Origin: Tissierella sp.
Lineage (GTDB): Bacteria > Bacillota > Clostridia > Tissierellales > Tissierellaceae
Direction: 5' to 3'
Length of the DNA stretch: 64,000 nt
Assembly: GCF_031460495.1 (NCBI RefSeq)
Contig: NZ_JAVKTS010000003.1
Location: forward strand, 186,001-250,000
In this document: positions 53,117 to 63,071 of the stretch, piece by piece
Layout: every line of letters begins with the position of its first letter
How positions within the stretch are numbered: position 1 is the stretch's first letter
Made by a program: the position numbers and the translations under genes
The notes under the pieces: model-generated
The model's input: only the letters and a program-made list of their open reading frames with translations
Database searches by the model: none
Told to the model about the DNA's origin: nothing

Positions 53117-54566
53117 TTTTTAGTCCCCCTTCCAATCCTAAACCCGCTTTAAATATATTGGCTTCTTTGTATTTATCCCCAATTAATTGTATTCCAACTG
53201 GTAAATTATCTACATATCCACATGGAATACTCATAGCACATAGGCCAGCAAGATTAACTGGTACAGTAAATAAATCTGCCATATACATAGATAAAGGGTC
53301 TTTGATTTCTCCAAACTTGAAAGGTAATACCGGTGATGTCGGTGATAAAATTACATCATATTTACTAAATGCTTTATCGAAATCATTTTTTATTAAAGTC
53401 CTAACCTTCAGAGCCTTTTTATAATGCTCATCTGCATATCCACTACTTAATGAATAAGTCCCTAACATTATTCTTCTCTTAACTTCTTCTCCAAAAGCTT
53501 CACTTCTAGAATTTATATATAATTCATCTAGGGTATTATACTCTTTTGCTCTATAACCGTATCTAACCCCATCAAATCTAGCTAAGTTGGAGCTGACTTC
53601 TGACGTAGATATAATATAATAAGCTGCAAGAGAATATTCTAAATGAGGCAAGGATATCTCCTCAATTTCAGCTCCTAATGCTTCAATTATATTAATTGAC
53701 TTAGTTATTTGATCTTTTATTCTAATATCAATTTCATTTCCAAAGATTTCTTTTGGAAGCCCTACTTTCATTCCCTTTAAGTAGTTGTTGTAATCAATTT
53801 CTTCTGGGAAGCTACCAAATATTATGGTTCCCTCTGGATTTTTAAAAGATGTAGAATCTTTTTCATCATAACCTGTTATAGATGATAGCATTAATACAGC
53901 ATCTCTAACATCTCTACCAAATACTCCTACTTGATCCAAAGTATTGGCCATAGATACTACTCCATATCTAGATACAATTCCATATGTAGGTTTTATACCT
54001 ACTACATCACAATAAGAAGCTGGTTGCCTTATGGAACCGCCAGTATCAGTGCCTAATGATAAAGCAACTTCACAAGCCTTAACTGCTGCTGCTGAACCTC
54101 CAGAAGACCCTCCTGGAACTCTTTCTGTGTCTATTGGGTTTTTAGTATTGCCAAAATAGGATGTCTCTGTAGATGATCCCATGGCAAACTCATCCATATT
54201 AGTTTTTCCCATTATTATTCCGTCTGCTTCTTTAATTCTATTTACTATAGTAGCATTATAAGGAGGAATAAAATTTTCTAGCATCTTAGAACCACATGTA
54301 GTTCTAATCCCTTTGGTCATAATATTGTCCTTTACACCTATGGGAATTCCACCTAGTAAACCTACTCTTTCTCCATTTCTTATCTTTTCATCCACTTTAT
54401 CCGCTGATTTTAAAGCTTCTGTTTTATCAAGGGTTATAAAAGCATTTATATTTCCATCTATTTCCTCAATCTTATTAAAATGTGCTTCAATTAATTCTCT
54501 ACTAGTTATTTCTTTTTGATGTAGCTTCTTTTTCATTTCAAATGCTGATAATTTTGTGATATCCAT
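53106..54566 (-). CDS. gatA: Aspartyl/glutamyl-tRNA amidotransferase subunit A
   Basis: The 486-residue amidase has the Ser-cisSer-Lys triad: Lys in GGIPIGVKDNI (near 79), Ser in GGSSGGSAA (near 154) and the nearby TDTGGSIRQPAS (near 178). It releases ammonia from glutamine for GatB. It starts 12 bases after gatC. Length and motifs are normal. Confidence 0.96.
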   Translation of the reverse strand: MDITKLSAFEMKKKLHQKEITSRELIEAHFNKIEEIDGNINAFITLDKTEALKSADKVDEKIRNGERVGLLGGIPIGVKDNIMTKGIRTTCGSKMLENFIPPYNATIVNRIKEADGIIMGKTNMDEFAMGSSTETSYFGNTKNPIDTERVPGGSSGGSAAAVKACEVALSLGTDTGGSIRQPASYCDVVGIKPTYGIVSRYGVVSMANTLDQVGVFGRDVRDAVLMLSSITGYDEKDSTSFKNPEGTIIFGSFPEEIDYNNYLKGMKVGLPKEIFGNEIDIRIKDQITKSINIIEALGAEIEEISLPHLEYSLAAYYIISTSEVSSNLARFDGVRYGYRAKEYNTLDELYINSRSEAFGEEVKRRIMLGTYSLSSGYADEHYKKALKVRTLIKNDFDKAFSKYDVILSPTSPVLPFKFGEIKDPLSMYMADLFTVPVNLAGLCAMSIPCGYVDNLPVGIQLIGDKYKEANIFKAGLGLEGGLKNGL

Positions 54567-54578
54567 TCTTCAACCCCC

Positions 54579-54863
54579 TTAATCCAATATATTAAATAAT
54601 TTAAAATATCCATATTGTTTTTCTAATGTATTTTGTAGTACTTCTTCTCTTGTCAATCCTTCTTTTACTATATCTTCTCTAAATCTTTGATTATATTCAT
54701 ATACTTGATATGTGGGTTCAACTTCTGCTGTATTAACCTCGTCTAATTTTTCTATATACTTTACAATATCAGAAAACTTATTTGTGAACTTGTCTATTTC
54801 TTCATCAGAAAACTTTAGCTTTGCTAAACTAGCTATATGCTCTACTTGTTCTTTCGTAATCAT
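54579..54863 (-). CDS. gatC: Aspartyl/glutamyl-tRNA amidotransferase subunit C
   Basis: This 94-residue helical protein (ITKEQVEHIASLAKLKFSDEEIDKF... FSDIVKYIEKLDEVNT) is the linker subunit that wraps the GatA-GatB interface. It overlaps ligA by 4 bases, coupling translation. Confidence 0.95.
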   Translation of the reverse strand: MITKEQVEHIASLAKLKFSDEEIDKFTNKFSDIVKYIEKLDEVNTAEVEPTYQVYEYNQRFREDIVKEGLTREEVLQNTLEKQYGYFKLFNILD

Positions 54864-56857
54864 TTTAATACCTCCCTTAATCTGTCTTCATTTATTATCT
54901 CGATTCCTAATTCCATAGCCTTAGTATATTTCGAACCTGCTTCTTCACCTACTATTACATAGTCCGTCTTTTTACTAACTGAGCCCGTGACTTTTCCACC
55001 CATTTTCTCTACCATATCTTTTATTTCATTTCTACTTAAACCCTCTATAGTTCCTGTAATGACTACAGTTTTATTTGTGAATATGGATTCTTTTTGTATT
55101 CCTATTTCTTCAAAATATGGCTCAACACCTTCAGATAATAATTTATCTAAACTAGATAAAATTCTATCATCATGGAAAAATTCTATAATACTATTGGCTA
55201 TTATCTCTCCAACTTCTCCTACTGTCAATAATTCTTCTAGACTAGCTTCCTTAAGCTTATCTAAGGATTTGAAATGGTTTGCTAAGTCATTAGCCGTTTT
55301 TATACCTACATTTGATATTCCCAATGCATATATAAATGATGCTAAAGGTATATTTTTACTCTTTTCAATAGCCTCTAACAAATTATTCGTTTTTTTAGCC
55401 TTAAATCCTTCAAGATTAATTAAATCTTCATATTTTATTTCATATAAATCTGGTAATTCTCTTAAGTTAAGTTCCTCTAATAGTTTTTCTGCAGTTTTCT
55501 CGCTAAATCCTTCAATATTCATTGCATCACGACTGGCGAAATGAACTAACCTAGATACTAACTGGGGCTTACACGATAATGAATTCGGACAAAATATATG
55601 GACTCCATTTTGAACCAATTCAGATTCACAGGCTGGACAATGAGTAGGTTTTTCTATTTCAAAGGTCTCATCATCTGTATCTACAGTCCCCAATATTTCT
55701 GGTATGACATCATTAGATCGTCTTATAAGGACTCTAGAGTTTAACCTTACTCCCTTTCTCTCAATATCATCATAATTGTTTAAGGTGGCTCTTTTAACTG
55801 TAACACCACCAATATCTACTGGTTCAAGTATTGCAGTTGGTGTCACCTTAGAAGATCTTCCTACATTCCATACTACTTCTAGAAGTTTAGTTGTGGTTTC
55901 CTCTGCTTCAAATTTATACGCTATGGCCCATCTTGGAAATTTATTTGTATATCCAAGGACTTCTCTAGTTTTTATATCATCAATTTTTATTACTAAGCCA
56001 TCTGTTAAAAGATCTAATTTATGTCTTTCTTCTTTGATAATTTCAATTTCTTCAATTATATCTTCTATTTTGTCAAATTCCTTTGCATATGGGAATACTG
56101 GAAATCTATTTTCTTTTAAAAAATCTAATATATCCCTATGATTCTCAAAGGTTTTTCCTTCTATATATGCGATATTGTAAAAATATCCAGTAAGATTTCT
56201 TTCAGCTGTTACCTTTGGATCTAAGTTTCTAAGTGCTCCCGCTGCTGCATTTCTAGCATTTTTCAATGGCTCCAGTGCATGAATATTATATTCTTCTAGA
56301 GCAGATAGAGGCATCAAACCCTCTCCGTGGACTTCTATAGTACCTTTAAAATCAATCTTTAAAGGAATAGCTTTTATAGTTTTGATTTGTGGTAAAATCC
56401 CTTCACCAATAGTACCATTTCCCCTAGTAGCACCTTGTAGCAAAAGCCCATCTTTGTAGGTAAGGTTAATTGTAAGACCATCAAATTTATATTCCATTAT
56501 ATATTTGGGCTCAGGAAGTTTATGGCCATTATCTCTATTATAATCCCCTATAGATTTTCTAACTCTATTGTCCCAGTTTATTAATTCACCTGTATTTTGA
56601 CATTTGTCCAAACTCCATAGCCTGCCTAAATGCATATGCTTCTCAAACCTATCCACTAATTCTCCTCCAACTCTTTGAGTTGGAGAGTATGAATGTATAA
56701 TCTTTGTTTCTTCCTCTAGATCTACCAATTCATCATATAGTATGTCGTATTCTGCATCACTTACCTTTGGATTATCTAAGGTATAGTAACAGTAGTTTAA
56801 ATCATTTATTATCTCAATTAACTCATCTATCCTTTTTTCTTTCTCCATAAATATCAC
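54860..56857 (-). CDS. ligA: NAD-dependent DNA ligase
   Basis: The 665-residue enzyme has the adenylation motif YKFDGLT (Lys is nucleophile; usual KxDG), a four-cysteine zinc finger (CPACESELV...CPNSLSC), helix-hairpin-helix repeats and a C-terminal BRCT domain (GTIEGLSRNEIKDMVEKMGG). It seals nicks in DNA. It overlaps pcrA by 4 bases and gatC by 4, the typical Firmicute order. Confidence 0.96.
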   Translation of the reverse strand: MIFMEKEKRIDELIEIINDLNYCYYTLDNPKVSDAEYDILYDELVDLEEETKIIHSYSPTQRVGGELVDRFEKHMHLGRLWSLDKCQNTGELINWDNRVRKSIGDYNRDNGHKLPEPKYIMEYKFDGLTINLTYKDGLLLQGATRGNGTIGEGILPQIKTIKAIPLKIDFKGTIEVHGEGLMPLSALEEYNIHALEPLKNARNAAAGALRNLDPKVTAERNLTGYFYNIAYIEGKTFENHRDILDFLKENRFPVFPYAKEFDKIEDIIEEIEIIKEERHKLDLLTDGLVIKIDDIKTREVLGYTNKFPRWAIAYKFEAEETTTKLLEVVWNVGRSSKVTPTAILEPVDIGGVTVKRATLNNYDDIERKGVRLNSRVLIRRSNDVIPEILGTVDTDDETFEIEKPTHCPACESELVQNGVHIFCPNSLSCKPQLVSRLVHFASRDAMNIEGFSEKTAEKLLEELNLRELPDLYEIKYEDLINLEGFKAKKTNNLLEAIEKSKNIPLASFIYALGISNVGIKTANDLANHFKSLDKLKEASLEELLTVGEVGEIIANSIIEFFHDDRILSSLDKLLSEGVEPYFEEIGIQKESIFTNKTVVITGTIEGLSRNEIKDMVEKMGGKVTGSVSKKTDYVIVGEEAGSKYTKAMELGIEIINEDRLREVLK

Positions 56858-59082
56858 CTCACTACTTCTATTGGAGCTATGGAAAGCAATAGTCTCTTTA
56901 ATCCTTCTGTATCAAAAGCAATTACAACTTCTTTATCATTATCCCTGTCTTTTAGCTGAACTACTGTACCTACTCCCCATTTCTTGTGTCTCACCTTATC
57001 CCCAATATTTACTTCTTGATTTTCATTTCTTTGAGGCTTAGGTTTTCCTTCAATAACAAATGGTCTAGGAGAAATAGGTTCCTTGTAGTATTCCTTCCTT
57101 CCAGTAAAATCATTCTTGGATGTAAAGTCTTTGACTGCTATTAGTCTCTCTCTTATGTTTTCTTTTTCTTTCTTCTCTATGCCGTCCCCCATCTCATCAA
57201 TAAATCTGGAGGGTATGGTGTAATTTACATTACCATAAATTGTTCTAATCTTTGCATTAGTTATAAATAGAAGCTTCTCTGCACGAGTCACAGCTACATA
57301 GCATAGTCTTCTTTCTTCTTCTAAATCTGATTCATTATCTAATGCTCGAGCTATGGGAAATAAGCCTTCTTCCATTCCTACTAAAAACACTACTGGAAAC
57401 TCCAAGCCTTTGGCACTATGGACAGTCATCATTGTAACTACATTTGTACTATCTGATGTCTTATCTACATCTGAAAGCAAAGCAATATTAGCTAAAAACT
57501 CTTCAAAGCTACTATCAGCAGTCCGTGCTTCATAATCAATAGCAACAGATATAAATTCTCTAATGTTTTCTAGTCTTGTCTGAGATTCAATGGTATCTTC
57601 CTTTTCTAGCTCTCTCCCGTATCCTGTTACATTGATAACTTCCTCAATAAGATCCTTTACTCCCATTATCTCCTTCATAGCTATAAGCCTATTCATCATA
57701 TCAGCAAATGGCTTTAAACTATTCTTTGCCCTAGAATTCAAATCAATATTATCAAGGGATAATAATGCTCCATAAATAGAATCATTGTTATCTGATGCAT
57801 ATTTTTCTAATATATCTATAGTAGCGTTTCCTATTCCTCGCCTTGGAGTATTTATTACTCTCTTGAGAGAAATATTATCTACTGGGTTTTCTAATACTTT
57901 TAAATAAGCAACAATATCTTTAATTTCTTTTCTATCGTAGAACTTAAGTCCACCTACTATTTTATATGGAATATCCTTTCTTATGAAGGATTCCTCAAAA
58001 GAACGGGATTGTGCATTGGTTCTATAGAGTATTGCAAAATCAGAAGGATTGTACCCTTTGCCTACTAGCTCATCTATTTTTCCAGCTACAAACAAAGCTT
58101 CATCCTCTGAATCCGATAACTCATCATATATAATGGGATCTCCCTCATGGTTATCAGTCCATAGACTCTTATCTTTTCTTTCGTAGTTATTTTTTATTAC
58201 CTTATTTGCTAGATTGAGTATGTTTTGTGTAGACCTGTAGTTTTGTTCTAATAAAATAGTTTTAGAACTTTGGTAATCCTTTTCAAAGTTTAGGATATTA
58301 CTAATGTCTGCCCCTCTCCATCCATAAATCGACTGATCCCCATCCCCTACCACGCATAAATTATTGTGTTTGCCTGATAGAAGCTTTACCAATTCATATT
58401 GCACCTTGTTTGTATCTTGATATTCATCTACAAAGGCATATTTGAACCTTTTCTGATAATAATCAAGTATAGATGGGTTTGATTTTAGCATTTCAACAGT
58501 TTTTATTATCAAATCATCAAAATCTAAAGCATTGTATTGTTTAAGTTTTTCTTGATACAATGCATATAATTCCCCTATGTTTCTAAGATAATAATCCTTG
58601 TAGTTTAAATTAATATAAGTATCTGGATCAGTCATTGCATCCTTTAATTTACTAATCTGTGCTAATACGGAACTCTCTTTATATGTATCTTTATTAAGGT
58701 TCCTTTCTTTCAAGCATTCTTTTATTAATGTTATCTGGTCATCTCTGTCATATATTGTAAAGGATCTATTGTATCCAATTTTGTCAATATCTCGTCTTAG
58801 TATCCTAACACATATGGAGTGGAATGTGCCCATCCACATATCCTCCACATGAGTCGATAAAAGTTTTGCTACTCTATCCTTCATTTCCTTTGCTGCTTTG
58901 TTGGTGAAGGTTATTGCCAAAATATTTCCCGGGAAAATTCTTTTTTCTTCTATTAAATATGCTATTTTATGAGTAATAACTTTTGTCTTACCTGAACCTG
59001 CACCTGCTAATATAAGTAAAGGTCCATCTGTATGTAATACAGCCTCTTTCTGTCTATCATTTAATCCCTCTAGATAATCCAT
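56854..59082 (-). CDS. pcrA: UvrD/PcrA-type DNA helicase
   Basis: The 742-residue helicase begins NDRQKEAVLHTDGPLLILAGAGSGKTKV with Walker A, and shows AFVDEYQDTNKVQYEL (Walker B), GDGDQSIYGWRGA, LEQNYRST and HSAKGLEFPVVFLVGMEEG. The C-terminal Tudor-like domain (KVRHKKWGVGTVV) binds RNA polymerase in relatives. It works in repair and replication-fork maintenance. It is first in the operon; a near-SOS palindrome is upstream. Confidence 0.96.
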   Translation of the reverse strand: MDYLEGLNDRQKEAVLHTDGPLLILAGAGSGKTKVITHKIAYLIEEKRIFPGNILAITFTNKAAKEMKDRVAKLLSTHVEDMWMGTFHSICVRILRRDIDKIGYNRSFTIYDRDDQITLIKECLKERNLNKDTYKESSVLAQISKLKDAMTDPDTYINLNYKDYYLRNIGELYALYQEKLKQYNALDFDDLIIKTVEMLKSNPSILDYYQKRFKYAFVDEYQDTNKVQYELVKLLSGKHNNLCVVGDGDQSIYGWRGADISNILNFEKDYQSSKTILLEQNYRSTQNILNLANKVIKNNYERKDKSLWTDNHEGDPIIYDELSDSEDEALFVAGKIDELVGKGYNPSDFAILYRTNAQSRSFEESFIRKDIPYKIVGGLKFYDRKEIKDIVAYLKVLENPVDNISLKRVINTPRRGIGNATIDILEKYASDNNDSIYGALLSLDNIDLNSRAKNSLKPFADMMNRLIAMKEIMGVKDLIEEVINVTGYGRELEKEDTIESQTRLENIREFISVAIDYEARTADSSFEEFLANIALLSDVDKTSDSTNVVTMMTVHSAKGLEFPVVFLVGMEEGLFPIARALDNESDLEEERRLCYVAVTRAEKLLFITNAKIRTIYGNVNYTIPSRFIDEMGDGIEKKEKENIRERLIAVKDFTSKNDFTGRKEYYKEPISPRPFVIEGKPKPQRNENQEVNIGDKVRHKKWGVGTVVQLKDRDNDKEVVIAFDTEGLKRLLLSIAPIEVVR

Positions 59083-59098
59083 TAAACTCCACCTTCCT

Positions 59099-59110
59099 AA
59101 ACATTTGTTT
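59099..59110. promoter_or_regulatory. SOS-like palindrome before pcrA
   Basis: AAACATTTGTTT fits the LexA spacing (4-4-4) but not the full GAAC/GTTC half-sites. It is 17 bases before the ATG, close to the ribosome site. Weak candidate. Confidence 0.3.
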
Positions 59111-59251
59111 CTTCTTTATTTATTATATAGTATTGTACTTGAAATTTCCATTAAAAAAAGAACTCCTTCGAGTCCCACTAATAATATCATTGTTTATGTA
59201 AATTTCTAATGCTATAATAAGAGTAAATTTAATGATTTAGGGGGTTTTTTT

Positions 59252-60532
59252 ATGAAATTAAATTACAAGCGGACCTTTTTTATAGGACTAGCATTTTTAT
59301 CTATTTCTTCATTTTGGCAATTATATGATAATATCATACCACTCATTCTACAAAACACCTTTGGTATTGGTGAAACTATTACAGGATTTATAATGGCTGT
59401 TGATAATATTTTAGCTTTATTTTTACTTCCTTTTTTTGGCACTTTATCTGATAGAGTGAATACAAGGCTGGGAAAGAGAACTCCTTTTATTGTTACAGGA
59501 ACGACTATAGCTGTTATTTCTATGGCTCTAATACCTGTAGGCGATAATACACAAAACTTTCCATTGTTTTTTGTATCTTTAGGTATAGTATTATTATCCA
59601 TGAGTTTCTATCGTTCTCCTGCTGTTGCTTTAATGCCTGATCTTACGCCTAAACCTCTTAGGAGTAAGGCAAATTCCATAATTAATCTTATGGGAGCCGT
59701 TGGAGGAATCTTTACTCTTGCAATGATTAAATTACTAATTCCAAAAGAAGCTTCACCAGATTATTCAAATATATTTTTGGTTGTTTCCATTTTTATGGTT
59801 CTTGCTGTTAGCATTCTTGTAATTGCTATTAGAGAAAATAAATTAGCAAAGGAATTATCTCCTGATTACTCTGAAGCGAAAGAAGAATCCGTAAATAATT
59901 TAAGTAAATCCACATCTTTGGACAAAGATGTAAAACGAAGCCTTGGTTTTTTACTTGCATCCATATTCTTATGGTTTACAGCTTACAATGCTGTTACTAC
60001 TGCTTTTTCTAGATATGCTGTAAAGGTCTGGGACTTGCAGGGCGGTGGCTTTGCAAACGCTCTGATGGTTGCAACAGGTGCTGCAATTCTTTCTTATATA
60101 CCTATAGGAATTATATCTAGTAACATTGGCAGAAAGAAAACTATCATTGCAGGTATTATAATTATGAGTATTTCTTATTTCTTTGGATTCTTGTTTAAGA
60201 CTTATTCACCTTTAATAAATGTTGTTTTTGCATTTACTGGAATAGGCTGGGCTGCTATTAATGTGAATTCATATCCTATGGTTGTTGAGATGAGCCGTGG
60301 TAGTGATATTGGTAAATATACAGGTTTATATTATACTTTCTCTATGGCTGCACAAATTTTCACACCAATATTATCTGGATTTTTATTAGAAAATATATCT
60401 TATAAAACATTATTCCCTTATTCTGTTGTATTCTCTGTGCTTTCCTTATGTACTATGCTTATGGTCAAACATGGGGATTCTAAACCTGAAAAGAAAAAAA
60501 GCACATTAGAGCATTTTGATGTGGAAGATTAG
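59252..60532 (+). CDS. MFS transporter, SLC45/sugar-type
   Basis: This 426-residue protein has 12 hydrophobic helices, with the MFS loop motif GTLSDRVNTRLGKRTPF after helix 2, as in SLC45/GPH-like sugar transporters. A central hydrophilic loop (~200-225) separates the halves. The adjacent downstream gene encodes a glycerophosphodiester phosphodiesterase, 17 bases away, so the substrate may be glycerophosphodiesters or a related sugar. This is inference. Confidence 0.82.
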   Translation: MKLNYKRTFFIGLAFLSISSFWQLYDNIIPLILQNTFGIGETITGFIMAVDNILALFLLPFFGTLSDRVNTRLGKRTPFIVTGTTIAVISMALIPVGDNTQNFPLFFVSLGIVLLSMSFYRSPAVALMPDLTPKPLRSKANSIINLMGAVGGIFTLAMIKLLIPKEASPDYSNIFLVVSIFMVLAVSILVIAIRENKLAKELSPDYSEAKEESVNNLSKSTSLDKDVKRSLGFLLASIFLWFTAYNAVTTAFSRYAVKVWDLQGGGFANALMVATGAAILSYIPIGIISSNIGRKKTIIAGIIIMSISYFFGFLFKTYSPLINVVFAFTGIGWAAINVNSYPMVVEMSRGSDIGKYTGLYYTFSMAAQIFTPILSGFLLENISYKTLFPYSVVFSVLSLCTMLMVKHGDSKPEKKKSTLEHFDVED

Positions 60533-60549
60533 TATATAGGAGGCATTTA

Positions 60550-61377
60550 ATGTTTTTATATATTTTTATAATTATGATCATTTTGTACCTTGTAGCTATT
60601 ATGCCAAAGATATTGAATCGCCCTAATACAGATTTGTTTATGGGAAGATACTATGCTCATAGGGGGCTTCATGCTGAACAGCATATTGCCCCCGAGAATT
60701 CTATGGCTGCCTTTTCTTTGGCTATTGAGCAAGGATTTGGAATCGAATTTGATGTTCAACTGGCCAAGGATGGTGTTCCAGTTATATTTCATGACTTTAA
60801 TTTAAAAAGGGTATGTGGTATAGATAAAAATGTTAATGAATTGACATTTGATGAATTGAGACAACTATTTCTCTTTGAGTCCAAAGAGAGAATTCCTCAT
60901 TTGCAAGAATTAATTGATTTGACCAATGGACAGGTACCATTGATTGTGGAGATTAAAAGCAATGGTAATGCTGCTTTAACTTCTTCTGTCGTTGCTGATG
61001 CTTTAAATGATTATACTGGGGTCTATTGTGTAGAATCTTTTAATCCTTTCGTTGTTCTTTGGTACAAAAAAAATAGACCTACTATTATTAGAGGTCAGCT
61101 TTCTATGAATTACCTAAAGAATAAACCTAAGCAAAACAAATTGCTTTCTTTTATATTACAATATCTAATGACTAATTTTATTACAAAGCCTAATTTTATT
61201 GCATATGATTATAGATACTACAATAACTGCTCTTTGGTTTTATGTAGAAAACTATTCAATATTGTTACTGTAGCTTATACTATCCAATCAAAGGAGGAAC
61301 TAGAATATCATTCCAAACACTTTGATTTACTTATATTTGAAAATTTCTTGCCAAATAATATAAATCCTAATGATTAA
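60550..61377 (+). CDS. Glycerophosphodiester phosphodiesterase, membrane-anchored
   Basis: The 275-residue protein starts with a hydrophobic anchor (FLYIFIIMIILYLVAIM). It then has the GDPD core: YYAHRGLHAE (His), PENSMAAFSLAIEQGFGIEFDVQLAKDGVPVIFHDFNLKR and PLIVEIKSNG. The HRG, PENS, EFDV and HD elements are the metal and catalytic sites. It releases glycerol-3-phosphate from deacylated phospholipids. Ends 1 base from the convergent HD-GYP gene. Confidence 0.92.
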   Translation: MFLYIFIIMIILYLVAIMPKILNRPNTDLFMGRYYAHRGLHAEQHIAPENSMAAFSLAIEQGFGIEFDVQLAKDGVPVIFHDFNLKRVCGIDKNVNELTFDELRQLFLFESKERIPHLQELIDLTNGQVPLIVEIKSNGNAALTSSVVADALNDYTGVYCVESFNPFVVLWYKKNRPTIIRGQLSMNYLKNKPKQNKLLSFILQYLMTNFITKPNFIAYDYRYYNNCSLVLCRKLFNIVTVAYTIQSKEELEYHSKHFDLLIFENFLPNNINPND

Positions 61378-62409
61378 CTATACTATTATATCTACTATTT
61401 CAATATTCTGAGGGTTAAAGAAGTTTATAAAATCTTCACCGGCTTTTACTATAACTTTAGTTTTATCCTGTGGGTGAATATATATAATCTTACCTGTTTC
61501 ACCATTGCTAAGCAATACCTTGTTACCTACATAAAATCTTGATATGTTTTCAAGAAAAATATGTGACAAAAATGGATCTAAGGAGTCGAAGCTCTCATCC
61601 TTGATATAATCTGCAACCTTTAGTGGATTTTCTCTTTCTTTATATGTTCTTTGACTCACAAGGGCATCATATATATCACATATTGTGATTACTTTAGCGT
61701 AGGGGTGTATTTCATCCCCTTTGAGATTATTAGGGTACCCTAATCCATTTATCTTCTCATGATGATGTAATACTCCTAGTAAAACATTTTCATTGAATTT
61801 TTCAGTTTGCACCAGTATTTCATGACTATATAATGAATGTTTTTTAACTATGTCATACTCCTCAGAAGTCAGTTGTCCTGGTTTATTTATTATCTTATCT
61901 GGAACTCTAAGTTTCCCAATGTCATGAAACAGTCCTGTAATTGATAAATCGAATATTTGCTCTTTAGTGAAATTCGCCCATTTCCCTAGACTTATGGCCA
62001 ATATGCTTACGGATATACTATGATTAAATGTGTAGTCATCTTTTCTATGAAGTAACCTTAATTGAGTAAGGATATCCCTCTCCTTAGATACCTCTATTGC
62101 AAAACCTTCCATCTCATTAAACACTTCATCTACTTCTACATGATTCCCATTTCTAATATCATCAAATAAGCTATCCAATTTTTCTTCAACTCTAGAATAA
62201 GAAACCATTAATTCTTGATTATAAGTATAACTATTCATTTGTTCTTTTATACAAATGGTATCTATTCCATAGATAGATAACTTTCTAATCAGGGATTTTG
62301 TCATCACTGTATTTTGAGCTATTAATACTACTCCTGTTTTTTGATTGATTACATCATTTTCAACAATCATACCAATCTCTAATTCATTAACAGTTAGGAC
62401 TTTAGGCAT
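61378..62409 (-). CDS. HD-GYP domain phosphohydrolase
   Basis: The 343-residue protein has an N-terminal DUF3391-like region and an HD-GYP domain: FHDIGKLRVPDKIINKPGQLTSEE and HHEKINGLGYPNNLKGDEIHPYAKVI. Both the HD pair and the GYP triplet are intact (N instead of the more usual D before G). HD-GYP proteins usually hydrolyse cyclic-di-GMP, which would link it to motility or surface life; the neighbouring chemoreceptor agrees. A short C-terminal tail (NKVLLSNGETGKIIYIHPQDKT) follows. Confidence 0.88.
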   Translation of the reverse strand: MPKVLTVNELEIGMIVENDVINQKTGVVLIAQNTVMTKSLIRKLSIYGIDTICIKEQMNSYTYNQELMVSYSRVEEKLDSLFDDIRNGNHVEVDEVFNEMEGFAIEVSKERDILTQLRLLHRKDDYTFNHSISVSILAISLGKWANFTKEQIFDLSITGLFHDIGKLRVPDKIINKPGQLTSEEYDIVKKHSLYSHEILVQTEKFNENVLLGVLHHHEKINGLGYPNNLKGDEIHPYAKVITICDIYDALVSQRTYKERENPLKVADYIKDESFDSLDPFLSHIFLENISRFYVGNKVLLSNGETGKIIYIHPQDKTKVIVKAGEDFINFFNPQNIEIVDIIV

Positions 62410-62481
62410 TTTCTCACTCCCAAGACAATATATGGTAATTATTATATCACACTATCTATTATCAAAATAGGGTATAAAGTC

Positions 62482-62883
62482 TTATTTTTTGACAAACTTT
62501 CCTATTTCTTGATCCATCTTGCCTACATGCAATATGAGCCATTTTATAAGCTTTACGCCAAACTCTTGTACCTTTTCCTCTGAATATCCATCTTGTTGAA
62601 ATAGCTCAATATGTGTATTAATCCATTCTTTGAATTTTCTATGGGTGTTCATATGTATTGTTACATCTGGATAGTTAATTTCCTTCATATAGGCTTCTTC
62701 ACCATCAAAATGAAAAACTACATATTCTTGCATAAATGCCATTGTCTTTTTGACTTGCTCTAATTTTGCTTCCCAACTTCTCTCATTCTGAATAACTTCT
62801 ATAAAATCTTCAGCTCGCTTGAAAAGTTCTTTGTGTTGCTCATCTATTAGCATTACACCTACTTTGTACTTATCTTTCCACAT
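62482..62883 (-). CDS. Bacteriohemerythrin
   Basis: This 133-residue protein has the hemerythrin diiron ligands: HKELFKRA (H), HFDGEEAYM (H...E), HMNTHRKF (H...H) and LHVGKMDQEIGKF (H...D). It reversibly binds oxygen or senses it, useful in an oxygen-sensitive cell. It sits between the HD-GYP and chemoreceptor genes on the same strand. Confidence 0.95.
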   Translation of the reverse strand: MWKDKYKVGVMLIDEQHKELFKRAEDFIEVIQNERSWEAKLEQVKKTMAFMQEYVVFHFDGEEAYMKEINYPDVTIHMNTHRKFKEWINTHIELFQQDGYSEEKVQEFGVKLIKWLILHVGKMDQEIGKFVKK

Positions 62884-63027
62884 TATGGAGTTCTCCTCTT
62901 TCTTTAGTAATATTAGTTATGTACTTTCATATTTACCCATAATTCGTCAAAGCATAACATGGATCCTAAAATATAATCATTTCATAAGGTCTTAGACTCT
63001 GAGTATTTATTCTAATTAAATAAAAAA

Positions 63028-63065
63028 ACTTCTATGTCTAATATAGATAATTAAACATAGAAGTT
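63028..63065 (-). terminator. Terminator after the chemoreceptor gene
   Basis: AACTTCTATGT pairs ACATAGAAGTT, with minus-strand T run. Confidence 0.88.
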
Positions 63066-63071
63066 ATGAAA

